Assembly: GCA_002307295.1 (NCBI GenBank)
Contig: DBTY01000007.1
Span: 1-64,000, forward strand
Direction: 5' to 3'
DNA: 64,000 nucleotides
Origin: Ignavibacteriales bacterium UBA1304
GTDB lineage: Bacteria; Bacteroidota; Ignavibacteria; Ignavibacteriales; Ignavibacteriaceae
The notes under the pieces: generated by a model
The model's input: only the letters and a program-made list of their open reading frames with translations
The model's database searches: none
What the model was told of the DNA's origin: nothing
Translations under genes and position numbers: made by a program
Shown here: piece by piece, positions 54,828 through 63,553 of the stretch
Layout of the letters: every line of letters begins with the position of its first letter
Numbering within the stretch: position 1 is the first letter of the stretch

Positions 54828-56093
54828 ATGCAGATATTTGACTCGGAATACTTCGGTTATAAGAATAACGAACTTTATTGTGAAGGGGTTTCTGTTAAAA
54901 GCATTACAGACGCTTTGGGAACGCCTGCATATATCTATAGCAAAAAGTTCTTTGGCGATAAATATAACGAATTTAAGGACGCATTTAAGAACGTCAACAA
55001 TACGCTCTTTTTTGCAACTAAATCGAACTTTAATCTGAATGTAATAAAAATATTTTCTAATCTTGGCAGCGGAATAGACGTTAATTCCGGCGGGGAATTG
55101 TTCCGCGCGCTTAAAGCGGGATTTCAGCCTGATAAAATAATAATGTCCGGCGTTGGCAAAACTGATGAAGAAATTAAACTTGCGATTGAAAATAATATCC
55201 TGATGCTAAAAGCGGAATCTTTGGAAGAAATTCATGTGATTGACGAAATAGCCCGCAGCCTTAACAAAACGGCTTCTATTGCTATTCGGGTTAATCCTGA
55301 CGTTGACGCTAAAACTCATCCTTATATTTCAACCGGATTGGCTGAAAATAAATTCGGCATTTCATCAAAAGAAGCTATCAGCATATTTGTAGAGGCTTCA
55401 AAATTAAAAAATATTAAGCTTGCTGGAATCGATATGCATATCGGTTCTCAGATTGTCAGCGTGGAACCATTTAAAGAAGCTGTTGAAAAATTAGCGCAGT
55501 TTGTTTTAACTTTAAGAGAAAACGGCGTTAATGTTGAACATCTCGATATGGGAGGCGGAGTTGGAGTAAGGTATAAAGATGAAAACCCTTTCCCAATCTC
55601 GCAGTTAGCTGAAGCAATTGTTCCGATTGTTAAAAAACTAAACGTAGATTTGTTTTTTGAACCGGGACGCTTTCTTACTGCAAACGCAGGCGTTTTGATT
55701 GCAAAAGTTCTATATACAAAACAAAACGGAAATAAAAATTTTATAGTGGTAGATACCGCTATGACGGATTTGCTAAGACCGAGCATTTACGGCGCATATC
55801 ATCATATTCAGCCAGTATCGTTAAACGCTGAGCGAAAAGATATTATTGCAGATATCGTAGGCCCAGTTTGCGAAAGCGGCGATTTTCTTGCAAAGAAAAG
55901 AGAAATCTCCAAATGTAAGCGGGGCGATTTGCTCTCCGTAATGTCCGCAGGGGCTTATGGCATGGCTATGGCTTCTAATTATAATATGCGCAGACGTCCT
56001 CCCGAAATAATTGTAGACGGCGATAAATACTTTGTGGTTCGTAGCCGCGAAAATTACGAGCACATGCTTTTTGACGAAAAAATAATGTTGTAA
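54828..56093 (+). CDS. lysA: Diaminopimelate decarboxylase
   Basis: 421 residues. It converts meso-diaminopimelate to lysine with PLP. The PLP lysine is K65 in FFATKSNFN. Also seen: GSGIDVNSGGELFRALKAGF, the HIGSQI motif, the glycine-rich phosphate loop GGGVGVRY, EPGRFLTANAG, and GPVCESGDFLA with the active-site Cys from the partner subunit. Full length and TIM-barrel type. It heads a tight operon with an LD-carboxypeptidase (4-nt gap) and priA. Confidence 0.96.
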   Translation: MQIFDSEYFGYKNNELYCEGVSVKSITDALGTPAYIYSKKFFGDKYNEFKDAFKNVNNTLFFATKSNFNLNVIKIFSNLGSGIDVNSGGELFRALKAGFQPDKIIMSGVGKTDEEIKLAIENNILMLKAESLEEIHVIDEIARSLNKTASIAIRVNPDVDAKTHPYISTGLAENKFGISSKEAISIFVEASKLKNIKLAGIDMHIGSQIVSVEPFKEAVEKLAQFVLTLRENGVNVEHLDMGGGVGVRYKDENPFPISQLAEAIVPIVKKLNVDLFFEPGRFLTANAGVLIAKVLYTKQNGNKNFIVVDTAMTDLLRPSIYGAYHHIQPVSLNAERKDIIADIVGPVCESGDFLAKKREISKCKRGDLLSVMSAGAYGMAMASNYNMRRRPPEIIVDGDKYFVVRSRENYEHMLFDEKIML

Positions 56094-56097
56094 AATA

Positions 56098-57159
56098 ATG
56101 ATAAGAAGAAATTTTATTAAAACTATTTCAGCCGCTTCCGTATTGGGAGCGGCTTTCCCTTTCAAAAGTTTTGCAAAGACTTTTCAGTCCAGAACTTTTG
56201 AGCCTGCTGAAATAATTAAGCCTAAGAGAATAAAGAAAGGCGATACTATTGGATTAATTGCTCCGGCAAGTAATATTCACGAAGACGAGCTAAAAGAATC
56301 CATTACAAATTTAGAAGGACTTGGTTTTAAAGTAGTATATACGGATTCCGTACTTGCGCGCAGCGGTTATTTAGGCGGCACGGATAAACAACGCGCCGAC
56401 GATACAAATAAAATGTTTGCAAGAAAAGATGTAGACGCAATTGTTTGCGTGCGGGGCGGTTATGGCTGCGCAAGAATTTTACCTGCGCTTGATTACGATA
56501 TGATTAAAGCTAATCCCAAAATACTTGTTGGGTACAGCGATATTACCGCTTTTTGTTACGGAATATTTGCAAAAACAGGCTTGGTTACTTTTCACGGACC
56601 AGTCGGTTCTTCAACGTATAACGAGTTCAGCGTAAATAATTTTAAAAACGTTTTGATGTATCCTTCCGATAGCTTCCGTTTATTTAACGCTGTTGAAGAC
56701 GGCAAGGATCCTGATTATAATGCTTACCCTATAAGAAGCGGAAAGGCTGAAGGCGTTTTAGTTGGCGGCAATCTTTCAATTGTCTGCTCTCTTATAGGAA
56801 CTCAATACGATATTGATACTGCGGGTAAAATATTATTTCTTGAAGAAGTAGGCGAAGAGCCTTACAGAATTGACAGAATGCTGACTCAAATGATTGAAGC
56901 CGGGAAATTTGACAAAGTAAAAGGAGTAGCGTTAGGCGTATTTTCCAAATGCGAATCAAAAGAAAGAAATCCCGGGTTTCCAACGTCTTTTACATTAAAG
57001 GAAGTTTTAATTGATAAACTATATAATTTAAATGTCCCTGTAATTTACGGGATGTCATTCGGTCATATAGTAAACAAGTTTACTCTTCCGCTCGGCGTTA
57101 AAGCGGTTCTTGACGTCGACAATCAGTGCATCACTTTATCTGAACCAGCTGTTTTATAA
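56098..57159 (+). CDS. LD-carboxypeptidase (S66 family) with Tat-type signal
   Basis: 353 residues. S66 serine peptidases remove the terminal D-alanine from murein tetrapeptides in recycling. The nucleophile is S147 in VGYSDIT. The partner Glu lies in LFLEEVGEEPYRIDRM (near 250) and the His in FGHIVNKFTLPLG (near 322). RGGYGCARIL (119-128) is conserved. The N-terminus IRRNFIKTISAASVLGAAFP is a twin-arginine-like signal (RRxFIK), pointing to folded export, unusual for the cytoplasmic LdcA of Escherichia coli. It is coupled to lysA, both dealing with diaminopimelate-related peptides. Confidence 0.9.
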   Translation: MIRRNFIKTISAASVLGAAFPFKSFAKTFQSRTFEPAEIIKPKRIKKGDTIGLIAPASNIHEDELKESITNLEGLGFKVVYTDSVLARSGYLGGTDKQRADDTNKMFARKDVDAIVCVRGGYGCARILPALDYDMIKANPKILVGYSDITAFCYGIFAKTGLVTFHGPVGSSTYNEFSVNNFKNVLMYPSDSFRLFNAVEDGKDPDYNAYPIRSGKAEGVLVGGNLSIVCSLIGTQYDIDTAGKILFLEEVGEEPYRIDRMLTQMIEAGKFDKVKGVALGVFSKCESKERNPGFPTSFTLKEVLIDKLYNLNVPVIYGMSFGHIVNKFTLPLGVKAVLDVDNQCITLSEPAVL

Positions 57160-57176
57160 CTAATAATTGGCCGGCT

Positions 57177-59642
57177 ATGTTTGCAGAAGTAGTTTTCCCT
57201 TTGCCGTTCAGGAATGCTTTTTCCTATTCGGTTCCGCCGGAATTTAAAGATTTAATTTCCGTTGGGAAAAGAGTAGCCGCTCCGTTTGGCAAGCGCGTTT
57301 TAACCGGCTTTGTTATTGCCCTGCGCGAAAGCGTAGACGTAAAAGAAACAATAAAAGATATACAAGACGTTCTTGATAAAGACCCTATCTTTGACTTGAA
57401 AGATTTAGAGTTCTACAGATGGATTGCTGAGTATTATCTTAGTTCGCTGGGGGAAGCCCTTAAGCTAAGCGTCCCGCAGGGGGTTGAGGTGGAAACAAAA
57501 AGAAAGGTAATTGCCGACGCTGATTTTTGCAAAAAACTTCTAGAAACCGAGAGTAAAAAAAATACTACGAGAATAAAAATTCTTGAACTCCTATCTGTAC
57601 GAAACGATATAAGTTATACGGCTCTTCAAAAATTATTAAAGAAAAAAAATATTTATTCTTCTATTCGCTCGCTTGAAAAAGAAGGCGCAATCTCGGTCAT
57701 TGACGAACTTGAAGACGCAAAAGTAAAAATTAAAAAACAAAAATATGTAGAGCTGAATAAATCAGTAGGGGAGATATATGCGTTCATTCCTGAGATAGAA
57801 CGGAAAGCTCCTAATCAGGTATCAACGCTGCTGGAGCTGATAGCTAAAAAAAATAAACCGTATGCATTAAGCGCTTTAACCGAAAAGCTGAAAATAACTT
57901 CGCAGGTTGTGAACGCGCTTGAAAAAAAAGGTTTAGTAAGAATAATTGAAAAAGAAGTAGAACGGAAATATTCTGAAAAATTTACCGAAGCGGCAACTGA
58001 ATTTACTTTAACCGATCAGCAGAATAAGGTAATTGCCGAGGTGACAAACAACATTGAGGACTCAAAGTTTGAAGTGTTTCTTCTGCATGGCGTTACCGGA
58101 AGCGGTAAAACGCAGGTATATATAGAGCTGATTACTAAAGTGTTGGCAAAAGGGAAAACCGCATTAGTGCTTGTGCCGGAAATATCGTTGACTCCGCAGA
58201 TGACAATCCGCTTATTTAACCATTTTGGCGAATCAGTCGCTTTGCTGCATAGCAGAATGTCTTTGGGCGAGAGGTTTGATTCATGGCGGAAAATACTAAG
58301 CGGAAAATCGCGCGTCGTAGTCGGCGCAAGATCGGCATTGTTTGCGCCATTAAAAGATATCGGATTGATAGTAGTTGACGAAGAGCACGATTCCAGTTAT
58401 AAGCAGCAGGACGTTGTTCCAAAGTATTACGCACGCGACGCTGCCGTAGTGCGCGGCAAGTTTTCAAACTGTCCTGTTATACTTGGCTCCGCGACTCCTT
58501 CAATTGAAAGCATGTATAACGCCAAAACAGGCAAGTACAAACTGATTGAACTGCCCGAAAGAATTGATAACGCTAAGCTGCCAAAAATTACTTTGGTTAA
58601 CGTTATTATTGAACGTAAAAAGAAAAGAATGGAAAATATTTTTTCTAAAACTATGTTAGAAAAAATAGACGACCGCTTAAAAAAACATGAGGGAACCGTC
58701 ATACTTCAGAACAGAAGAGGTTTTGCCACGCAGGTGTTTTGCAACGACTGCGGCGAAATTGAAACTTGCGAGAACTGTTCTGTGGCAATGACGCTTCATC
58801 TGAATCAGAATATTCTGCACTGCCATTATTGCGGATTAACAAAAAAAGTCCCTAACGCCTGCACAACCTGCGGATCGCTTTCTATTAAATATTTTGGAAC
58901 GGGGACTGAAAGAGTTGAGGATGAACTTGCTTATTATTTCCCCGACGCAAGAATTGCCCGGCTTGATTCGGATTCAATTCAGAAAAAGGATTCGCTTAGC
59001 AATATTTTGAACAGTTTTAAAAAAGGGGATATTGACGTACTAATTGGAACTCAGCTTGTTGCAAAAGGGATGGACATCCCAAGAGTAACCTTAGTCGGCG
59101 TTATATCGGCCGAGACAAGCCTTTGGATGCCTGATTTCAGGGCTGATGAACGAACTTTTCAACTGTTAACCCAGGTTGCGGGACGCGCAGGCAGAAGCCA
59201 GATTGAAGGCGAAGTTGTTATCCAAACGCAGAACGAAAACCATTTTGTCCTAAAGATGGTATTGGAAAACAATTATCAGAAATTTTATGATAAAGAAATA
59301 AAAGACCGGGAGACTGTGGGCTATCCTCCATTTACGAGGCTATGCCTTATTGAAACAAAAGACTTAGAAGATGAAAAAGCTAAAGGAGCCATTGACGATT
59401 TTTATAAAGAGATTTACGCCTTTAGGAAATACTTTAAAGTTCTGCCCCCTTCTACCCCCACAATTGCAAAGCTAAAAAATAACTACCGTTATCAGATATT
59501 GCTCAAATCAGAAAGATCGACAGACCAGAGCGGCGCTATACTGCGGCAGGCTCTGTTAAACTCCTTTACTGAATTTAATAAAAAATCGCGCTACAGAGAC
59601 GTAAGAATTACTTTTGACATCGATCCCCAAAATGTAATTTAA
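57177..59642 (+). CDS. priA: Primosomal protein N' (PriA helicase)
   Basis: 821 residues. It restarts replication at collapsed forks. The N-terminal DNA-binding domain (FAEVVFPLPFRNAFSYSVP) is followed by a winged-helix region. Walker A HGVTGSGKT is near 303-311 and the DEEH box near 401-404. The paired zinc sites follow, with CNDCGEIETCENC and CHYCG...CTTCGS (about 522-565). The helicase motif GTQLVAKGMDIPRV and QVAGRAGR are intact. It lies 17 nt after the carboxypeptidase gene. Confidence 0.96.
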   Translation: MFAEVVFPLPFRNAFSYSVPPEFKDLISVGKRVAAPFGKRVLTGFVIALRESVDVKETIKDIQDVLDKDPIFDLKDLEFYRWIAEYYLSSLGEALKLSVPQGVEVETKRKVIADADFCKKLLETESKKNTTRIKILELLSVRNDISYTALQKLLKKKNIYSSIRSLEKEGAISVIDELEDAKVKIKKQKYVELNKSVGEIYAFIPEIERKAPNQVSTLLELIAKKNKPYALSALTEKLKITSQVVNALEKKGLVRIIEKEVERKYSEKFTEAATEFTLTDQQNKVIAEVTNNIEDSKFEVFLLHGVTGSGKTQVYIELITKVLAKGKTALVLVPEISLTPQMTIRLFNHFGESVALLHSRMSLGERFDSWRKILSGKSRVVVGARSALFAPLKDIGLIVVDEEHDSSYKQQDVVPKYYARDAAVVRGKFSNCPVILGSATPSIESMYNAKTGKYKLIELPERIDNAKLPKITLVNVIIERKKKRMENIFSKTMLEKIDDRLKKHEGTVILQNRRGFATQVFCNDCGEIETCENCSVAMTLHLNQNILHCHYCGLTKKVPNACTTCGSLSIKYFGTGTERVEDELAYYFPDARIARLDSDSIQKKDSLSNILNSFKKGDIDVLIGTQLVAKGMDIPRVTLVGVISAETSLWMPDFRADERTFQLLTQVAGRAGRSQIEGEVVIQTQNENHFVLKMVLENNYQKFYDKEIKDRETVGYPPFTRLCLIETKDLEDEKAKGAIDDFYKEIYAFRKYFKVLPPSTPTIAKLKNNYRYQILLKSERSTDQSGAILRQALLNSFTEFNKKSRYRDVRITFDIDPQNVI

Positions 59643-59674
59643 TAATTATTCCATAGACTTATTTAAAATAAAAA

Positions 59675-59701
59675 CAGGATTCCAATTCAATTGAAATCCT
59701 G
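59675..59701 (-). terminator. Rho-independent terminator of the YIP1-like gene
   Basis: CAGGATTCCAATT (59675-59687) and AATTGAAATCCTG (59689-59701) form a 13-bp stem with one mismatch. On the minus strand GTTTTTATTTTA follows. On the plus strand no T run exists, so it serves mainly the minus gene. Confidence 0.8.
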
Positions 59702-59727
59702 CGAAAAAAATAAAATTTTATCTGTAA

Positions 59728-60567
59728 TTAAACGCCATACGATTTAAAAAATGGGACAAATTTAGTAAGCGCAAAGAATAGCAAAGACCATCCAATCCAA
59801 GAGCCAAAAACAAGCGCAAAATATTTTTTCGTGTCTTTAGAATTAAACATTTTGGCTAATCCGATGCTAAATATAATGTATGTCCAGATAGCGAAGATAT
59901 CAAATTTGCTTAAAATATAATTAAGCAGAGTTCCGGTTTCAATATTTAATAATGAAGCAAGGCTGGTTTCCCGCATCATTCTTCCAAAAGTCAGAGCGAG
60001 TATTGTGGCAATGATTACGTTTATAATTGAAAAATATGCAGTTAATCCGTTTGCAACAAGAGCTCCATTAAAGGTTCCGGAGTCTTTAAACACATACTTG
60101 GCGAACAAGTAAAAATATCCAGCCGCTATAAAAAAGGCGATGAATCCAAAGAGAATTGTTGAAATTACAGTAACAGCCATAATGATGGGCGAGTCCATCA
60201 TTCCAAATTGTTTTTCAGCCATGGATCTTGTTTGCTCTGCCTGCTCGGCAGTAATTTTGCCGGATTTCAGTTCGTCGTTAATTCTGTTGTTTAACGCTTC
60301 TGTCTGTTTTTGTTTTACCTGATAGTTAATGTCAGGGTTTTTCATCATCAGCACATTACATACTGCAATTATTAAAAGAAGAATAGCGTATGGCAGAAAC
60401 CAGTCGATTGTTTTAGGCGGAAATTTAGAAACTTTATCAAATGTGGCGGATGGTTCAGTAAACACGCCTACTAATTTATCTGAAAAAGTAAGCTCGTTCT
60501 CTTCTGATTCAGAAGGTTCATTAGGGCTGAGTGAATTCTGATCTTCTTTGAAATCCTGTTCGCTCAT
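59728..60567 (-). CDS. YIP1-like multi-pass membrane protein
   Basis: 279 residues from the ATG at 60567, chosen because GGAGGC lies 7 nt upstream. An in-frame ATG 54 nt earlier would place that site inside the gene. An acidic, Ser-rich cytoplasmic N-terminus (about 1-45) leads to FTEPSATFDKVSKFPPKTIDWFLPY, the usual start of the YIP1 domain. About five membrane segments follow (near 57-75, 125-150, 170-195, 215-235, 255-275). Its function in bacteria is unknown. Confidence 0.75.
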   Translation of the reverse strand: MSEQDFKEDQNSLSPNEPSESEENELTFSDKLVGVFTEPSATFDKVSKFPPKTIDWFLPYAILLLIIAVCNVLMMKNPDINYQVKQKQTEALNNRINDELKSGKITAEQAEQTRSMAEKQFGMMDSPIIMAVTVISTILFGFIAFFIAAGYFYLFAKYVFKDSGTFNGALVANGLTAYFSIINVIIATILALTFGRMMRETSLASLLNIETGTLLNYILSKFDIFAIWTYIIFSIGLAKMFNSKDTKKYFALVFGSWIGWSLLFFALTKFVPFFKSYGV

Positions 60568-60754
60568 ATTTCTTGCCTCCAATAGATTAATTATAGATAA
60601 CAAACATAAAAAAATATGCAATCATTGTAGAAAAAACAATTAAAATCTAATTTGTTAGGCGGTTTAATATTGCCTAATTTGCGTCATTAAGGTATTTTAT
60701 TAATCAAATAATTATTTACTCAGTTTATCAGATTAACGGCTAAGAGGCGTTTTT

Positions 60755-62128
60755 ATGAAGACGATAATTGAACCTTTCAAAATAAAATCGGTTGAACCGA
60801 TTAGATTTACGACAAAAGAAGAACGGAAAATAATTCTTCAAAAAGCAGGATACAATCCGTTTCTTATTAAGGCGGACGACGTTATAATAGACTTATTAAC
60901 TGATAGCGGAACTTCTGCAATGAGCGCAAACCAATGGGCTGGAATTATGCAGGGGGACGAGTCTTATGCCGGGTCTAATAGCTTTTACCGTTTTGAAGCG
61001 GCTGTAAGAAAAATTACCGGAATGAAATTTATTATTCCTACTCATCAGGGACGCGCGGCTGAGAAAATTCTTTTTTCTGTTAAAGGCGGAGCGGGCAAGT
61101 ATATTCCAAGCAATACGCATTTTGACACTACCCGCGCTAATATTGAGTTTACCGGCGCAGAAGCCGTTGATTTGCTTAATGAAATTGGGAAAATTCCGGA
61201 AGTAAGAGCCAATTTCAAAGGGAATATGGATGTTGATCAATTGGAAAGCTTTATACGCGAAAAAGGCGCGGAAAATATTCCTCTTTGTATGATAACAATA
61301 ACTAATAATTCAGGCGGCGGACAACCGGTTTCTATGAAGAACATAAGAGAGGTTAAGGCCGTATGCAGTAAATATTCCATTCCTCTTTATATTGACGCAT
61401 GCCGTTTTGCAGAAAACGCATATTTTATAAAATTACGGGAACCCGGATACGAAAATAAACCAATTTTGGAAATTGCTCAGGAAATGTTTTCATATGCCGA
61501 CGGCGTAACTATGAGCGCAAAAAAAGATGCTCTTGTTAACATCGGAGGTTTTCTTGCAATGAACGATGAAGAGACCGCTATGAAAAGCCGCAATCTGTTA
61601 ATTGTTACTGAAGGCTTTCCTACTTATGGCGGACTTGCCGGAAGAGATTTGGAAGCCATTGCTATAGGTCTTGAAGAAATTCTTGAAGAGCCGTATCTGC
61701 ACTACCGTATTAGAAGCGTTGAATACCTTGGAGAAAAATTATTAAAAGCCGGAGTCCCTATTATTGAGCCGCCAGGCGGGCATGCAATTTATATTGACGC
61801 AAAAAGATTTTTACCTGACGTTCCTCCGGATCAGTACCCGGGACAGTCAATAGTCTGTTCTTTGTTTTTGGAAGGAGGCATAAGAAGCGTAGAAATTGGA
61901 AGCGTGATGTTTGGCAGATATGACGAAAATGGGAAATTTATTCCGCCGGATATGGAACTTGTGCGGCTTGCAATACCGCGGCGCGTTTATACGCAAAGTC
62001 ATATTGATTACGTCAGCGAAGTTGTAATAGAATCATTTAAAAACAGGCATGCGCTAAAAGGTTATAAGATCGTTTACGAAGCGCCAATGCTTAGGCATTT
62101 TACAGTTAAATTTGAACCGATTGACTAA
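60755..62128 (+). CDS. tnaA: Tryptophanase (beta-eliminating lyase)
   Basis: 457 residues. It splits tryptophan to indole, pyruvate and ammonia with PLP. EPFKIKSVEPI, DLLTDSGTSAMS, PTHQGRAAE and SAKKDALVNIGG show the family, with the PLP lysine K257. The close relative tyrosine phenol-lyase has Arg at position 381 (MERG), while here it is I381 in SVEIGS, as in tryptophanase. Other blocks, such as MSANQWAGIMQGDE and NIGGFLAMND, are closer to tyrosine phenol-lyase, so substrate range deserves testing. A GC-poor 130-nt leader precedes it. It is followed by three co-oriented genes, 13-14 nt apart or overlapping. Confidence 0.85.
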   Translation: MKTIIEPFKIKSVEPIRFTTKEERKIILQKAGYNPFLIKADDVIIDLLTDSGTSAMSANQWAGIMQGDESYAGSNSFYRFEAAVRKITGMKFIIPTHQGRAAEKILFSVKGGAGKYIPSNTHFDTTRANIEFTGAEAVDLLNEIGKIPEVRANFKGNMDVDQLESFIREKGAENIPLCMITITNNSGGGQPVSMKNIREVKAVCSKYSIPLYIDACRFAENAYFIKLREPGYENKPILEIAQEMFSYADGVTMSAKKDALVNIGGFLAMNDEETAMKSRNLLIVTEGFPTYGGLAGRDLEAIAIGLEEILEEPYLHYRIRSVEYLGEKLLKAGVPIIEPPGGHAIYIDAKRFLPDVPPDQYPGQSIVCSLFLEGGIRSVEIGSVMFGRYDENGKFIPPDMELVRLAIPRRVYTQSHIDYVSEVVIESFKNRHALKGYKIVYEAPMLRHFTVKFEPID

Positions 62129-62141
62129 ACGGAAGTTATAA

Positions 62142-62966
62142 ATGAAAATAAAAAAAATAACCGCTTTCTCAAATGACAGACAGATATGGCGGCTTTTAAT
62201 TACTGAATCAAACAAATTGATTGTGGAAGAAAGAGATGTTGAAAAAAAAGAAGCGTTCTTTAGCTGCATAGATGTTCAGTCGGGTAAAGTTTTATGGAAA
62301 AACTATCAGCTCGACGAAAAATTCTGGGTGGGCGTAGAAGCTTTATATAAAGACGTAATTGTATTCCATAAATTTGGAAGACCCGACATGCCAGGTCATA
62401 GAGAAATTCTTATTCATAAATTGGAAGACAAGTCATTCCTTTGGAAAACTCTTGAGTATGAATTCCTTTTTGTTTTTGAAGATAAAATATACTGTTGCCA
62501 GCGGGGATTTGAAAAGCATAAATACGTAGCTCTGAATTACCTTACAGGAGCTTTGGAAGAGGATTTTGGGAGCGATCATCTTTTAGTGAACGAAAGAAAA
62601 ATTCTCGCTGGGCAAAACGACGAGTTTAAAGATTACCGTTATGCCGATGACTTTCAAACGGCTGCGGATTTATCTGGAACTTCAAAAGAGATTGTTGATA
62701 AATACATTGCCCAGTTTAATGTAGCGGGGAAAATAGAATTTATCAAATATGATGATTATATTCTGTTTAATTTTCATTATAAGAACGAAACCGGAACATT
62801 AACAAACAGATTTATCGCTTTTGATGAACAAAAAAATAAAGAAGTTCTTAACCAAGTTTTAATAGCTTCCGCAAACGCTTTTGTCCCGGACTCTTTCTTT
62901 ATGAAAAACCAATTCCTGTTTCTGCTGAAAGGGAAAAACTCCGTATTAATTTATGAGTTTAAATAA
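62142..62966 (+). CDS. DUF4905-like protein of unknown function
   Basis: 274 residues, soluble, mostly beta. The opening IWRLLITESNKLIVEERD (15-32), CIDVQSGKVLWKNYQLDEKFWVGVEAL (42-68) and IVFHKFGRPDMPGH match a conserved Bacteroidota pattern that I place in DUF4905. The alternation of VLW-type strands suggests a degenerate PQQ/WD-like propeller. No catalytic motif. It lies 13 nt after tnaA and 14 nt before the AMMECR1 gene, so co-transcribed. The DUF label is from memory. Confidence 0.65.
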   Translation: MKIKKITAFSNDRQIWRLLITESNKLIVEERDVEKKEAFFSCIDVQSGKVLWKNYQLDEKFWVGVEALYKDVIVFHKFGRPDMPGHREILIHKLEDKSFLWKTLEYEFLFVFEDKIYCCQRGFEKHKYVALNYLTGALEEDFGSDHLLVNERKILAGQNDEFKDYRYADDFQTAADLSGTSKEIVDKYIAQFNVAGKIEFIKYDDYILFNFHYKNETGTLTNRFIAFDEQKNKEVLNQVLIASANAFVPDSFFMKNQFLFLLKGKNSVLIYEFK

Positions 62967-62980
62967 TAGGACGTTATAAC

Positions 62981-63553
62981 ATGAATCTATCAAGTGAAGA
63001 AAAAACATTTTTACTTAAAACGGCAAGGGAGCAAATAGGCGGTTTATTTACGGGTAACGCTAAATTAAACGTTGACTACAATAAATTTCCAGGTCTTAAA
63101 GAAAAGTATGGCGCCTTTGTGACGCTAAATATAAATGGCGATTTACGAGGCTGCATAGGTTATATAATTTCAAACCAAACTATTTATGAAACCGTTTGCG
63201 ACGCAGCTTTGCAGGCGGCTATGCATGACCCTCGCTTTTCTCCGTTAAGCAAAAAAGAATATGAATTAATCTCAATTGAAATTTCGGTGCTGTATCCTCC
63301 TGAACCTTTGAATAGTTATGAAGATATAGTAATTGGCAAGCACGGTCTTATAGTAGATGAATTTGGAAGACGCGGGCTTTTACTTCCTCAGGTTGCAACC
63401 GAGCAGGGTTTTACACGCGAGGAGTTCCTTACTGCAATTTGCCAAAAAGCTGGGCTTGAATCATATTTGTGGAAAAAGAAAAAAATAAATCTTTCTGTGT
63501 TTACAGCTGAAGTATTCAGCGAAAAAGAAAAAGGTGAAATAAATGATAATTAG
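62981..63553 (+). CDS. AMMECR1-domain protein (AmmeMemoRadiSam system protein A)
   Basis: 190 residues. The hallmark LRGCIG lies in NINGDLRGCIGYI (about 49-61). MHDPRFSPLSKKEYELISIEISVL and GRRGLLLPQVATEQGFTREEFL are also family signatures. The biochemical role is not established. In bacteria and archaea it occurs with a Memo protein and a radical SAM enzyme. The Memo gene overlaps its 3' end by 11 nt here, which supports a joint function. Confidence 0.93.
   Translation: MNLSSEEKTFLLKTAREQIGGLFTGNAKLNVDYNKFPGLKEKYGAFVTLNINGDLRGCIGYIISNQTIYETVCDAALQAAMHDPRFSPLSKKEYELISIEISVLYPPEPLNSYEDIVIGKHGLIVDEFGRRGLLLPQVATEQGFTREEFLTAICQKAGLESYLWKKKKINLSVFTAEVFSEKEKGEINDN

Noticed and set aside
60755..62128. 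Annotation as tyrosine phenol-lyase
   Set aside because: The Arg that binds the phenol ring (position 381) is Ile here, as in tryptophanases.
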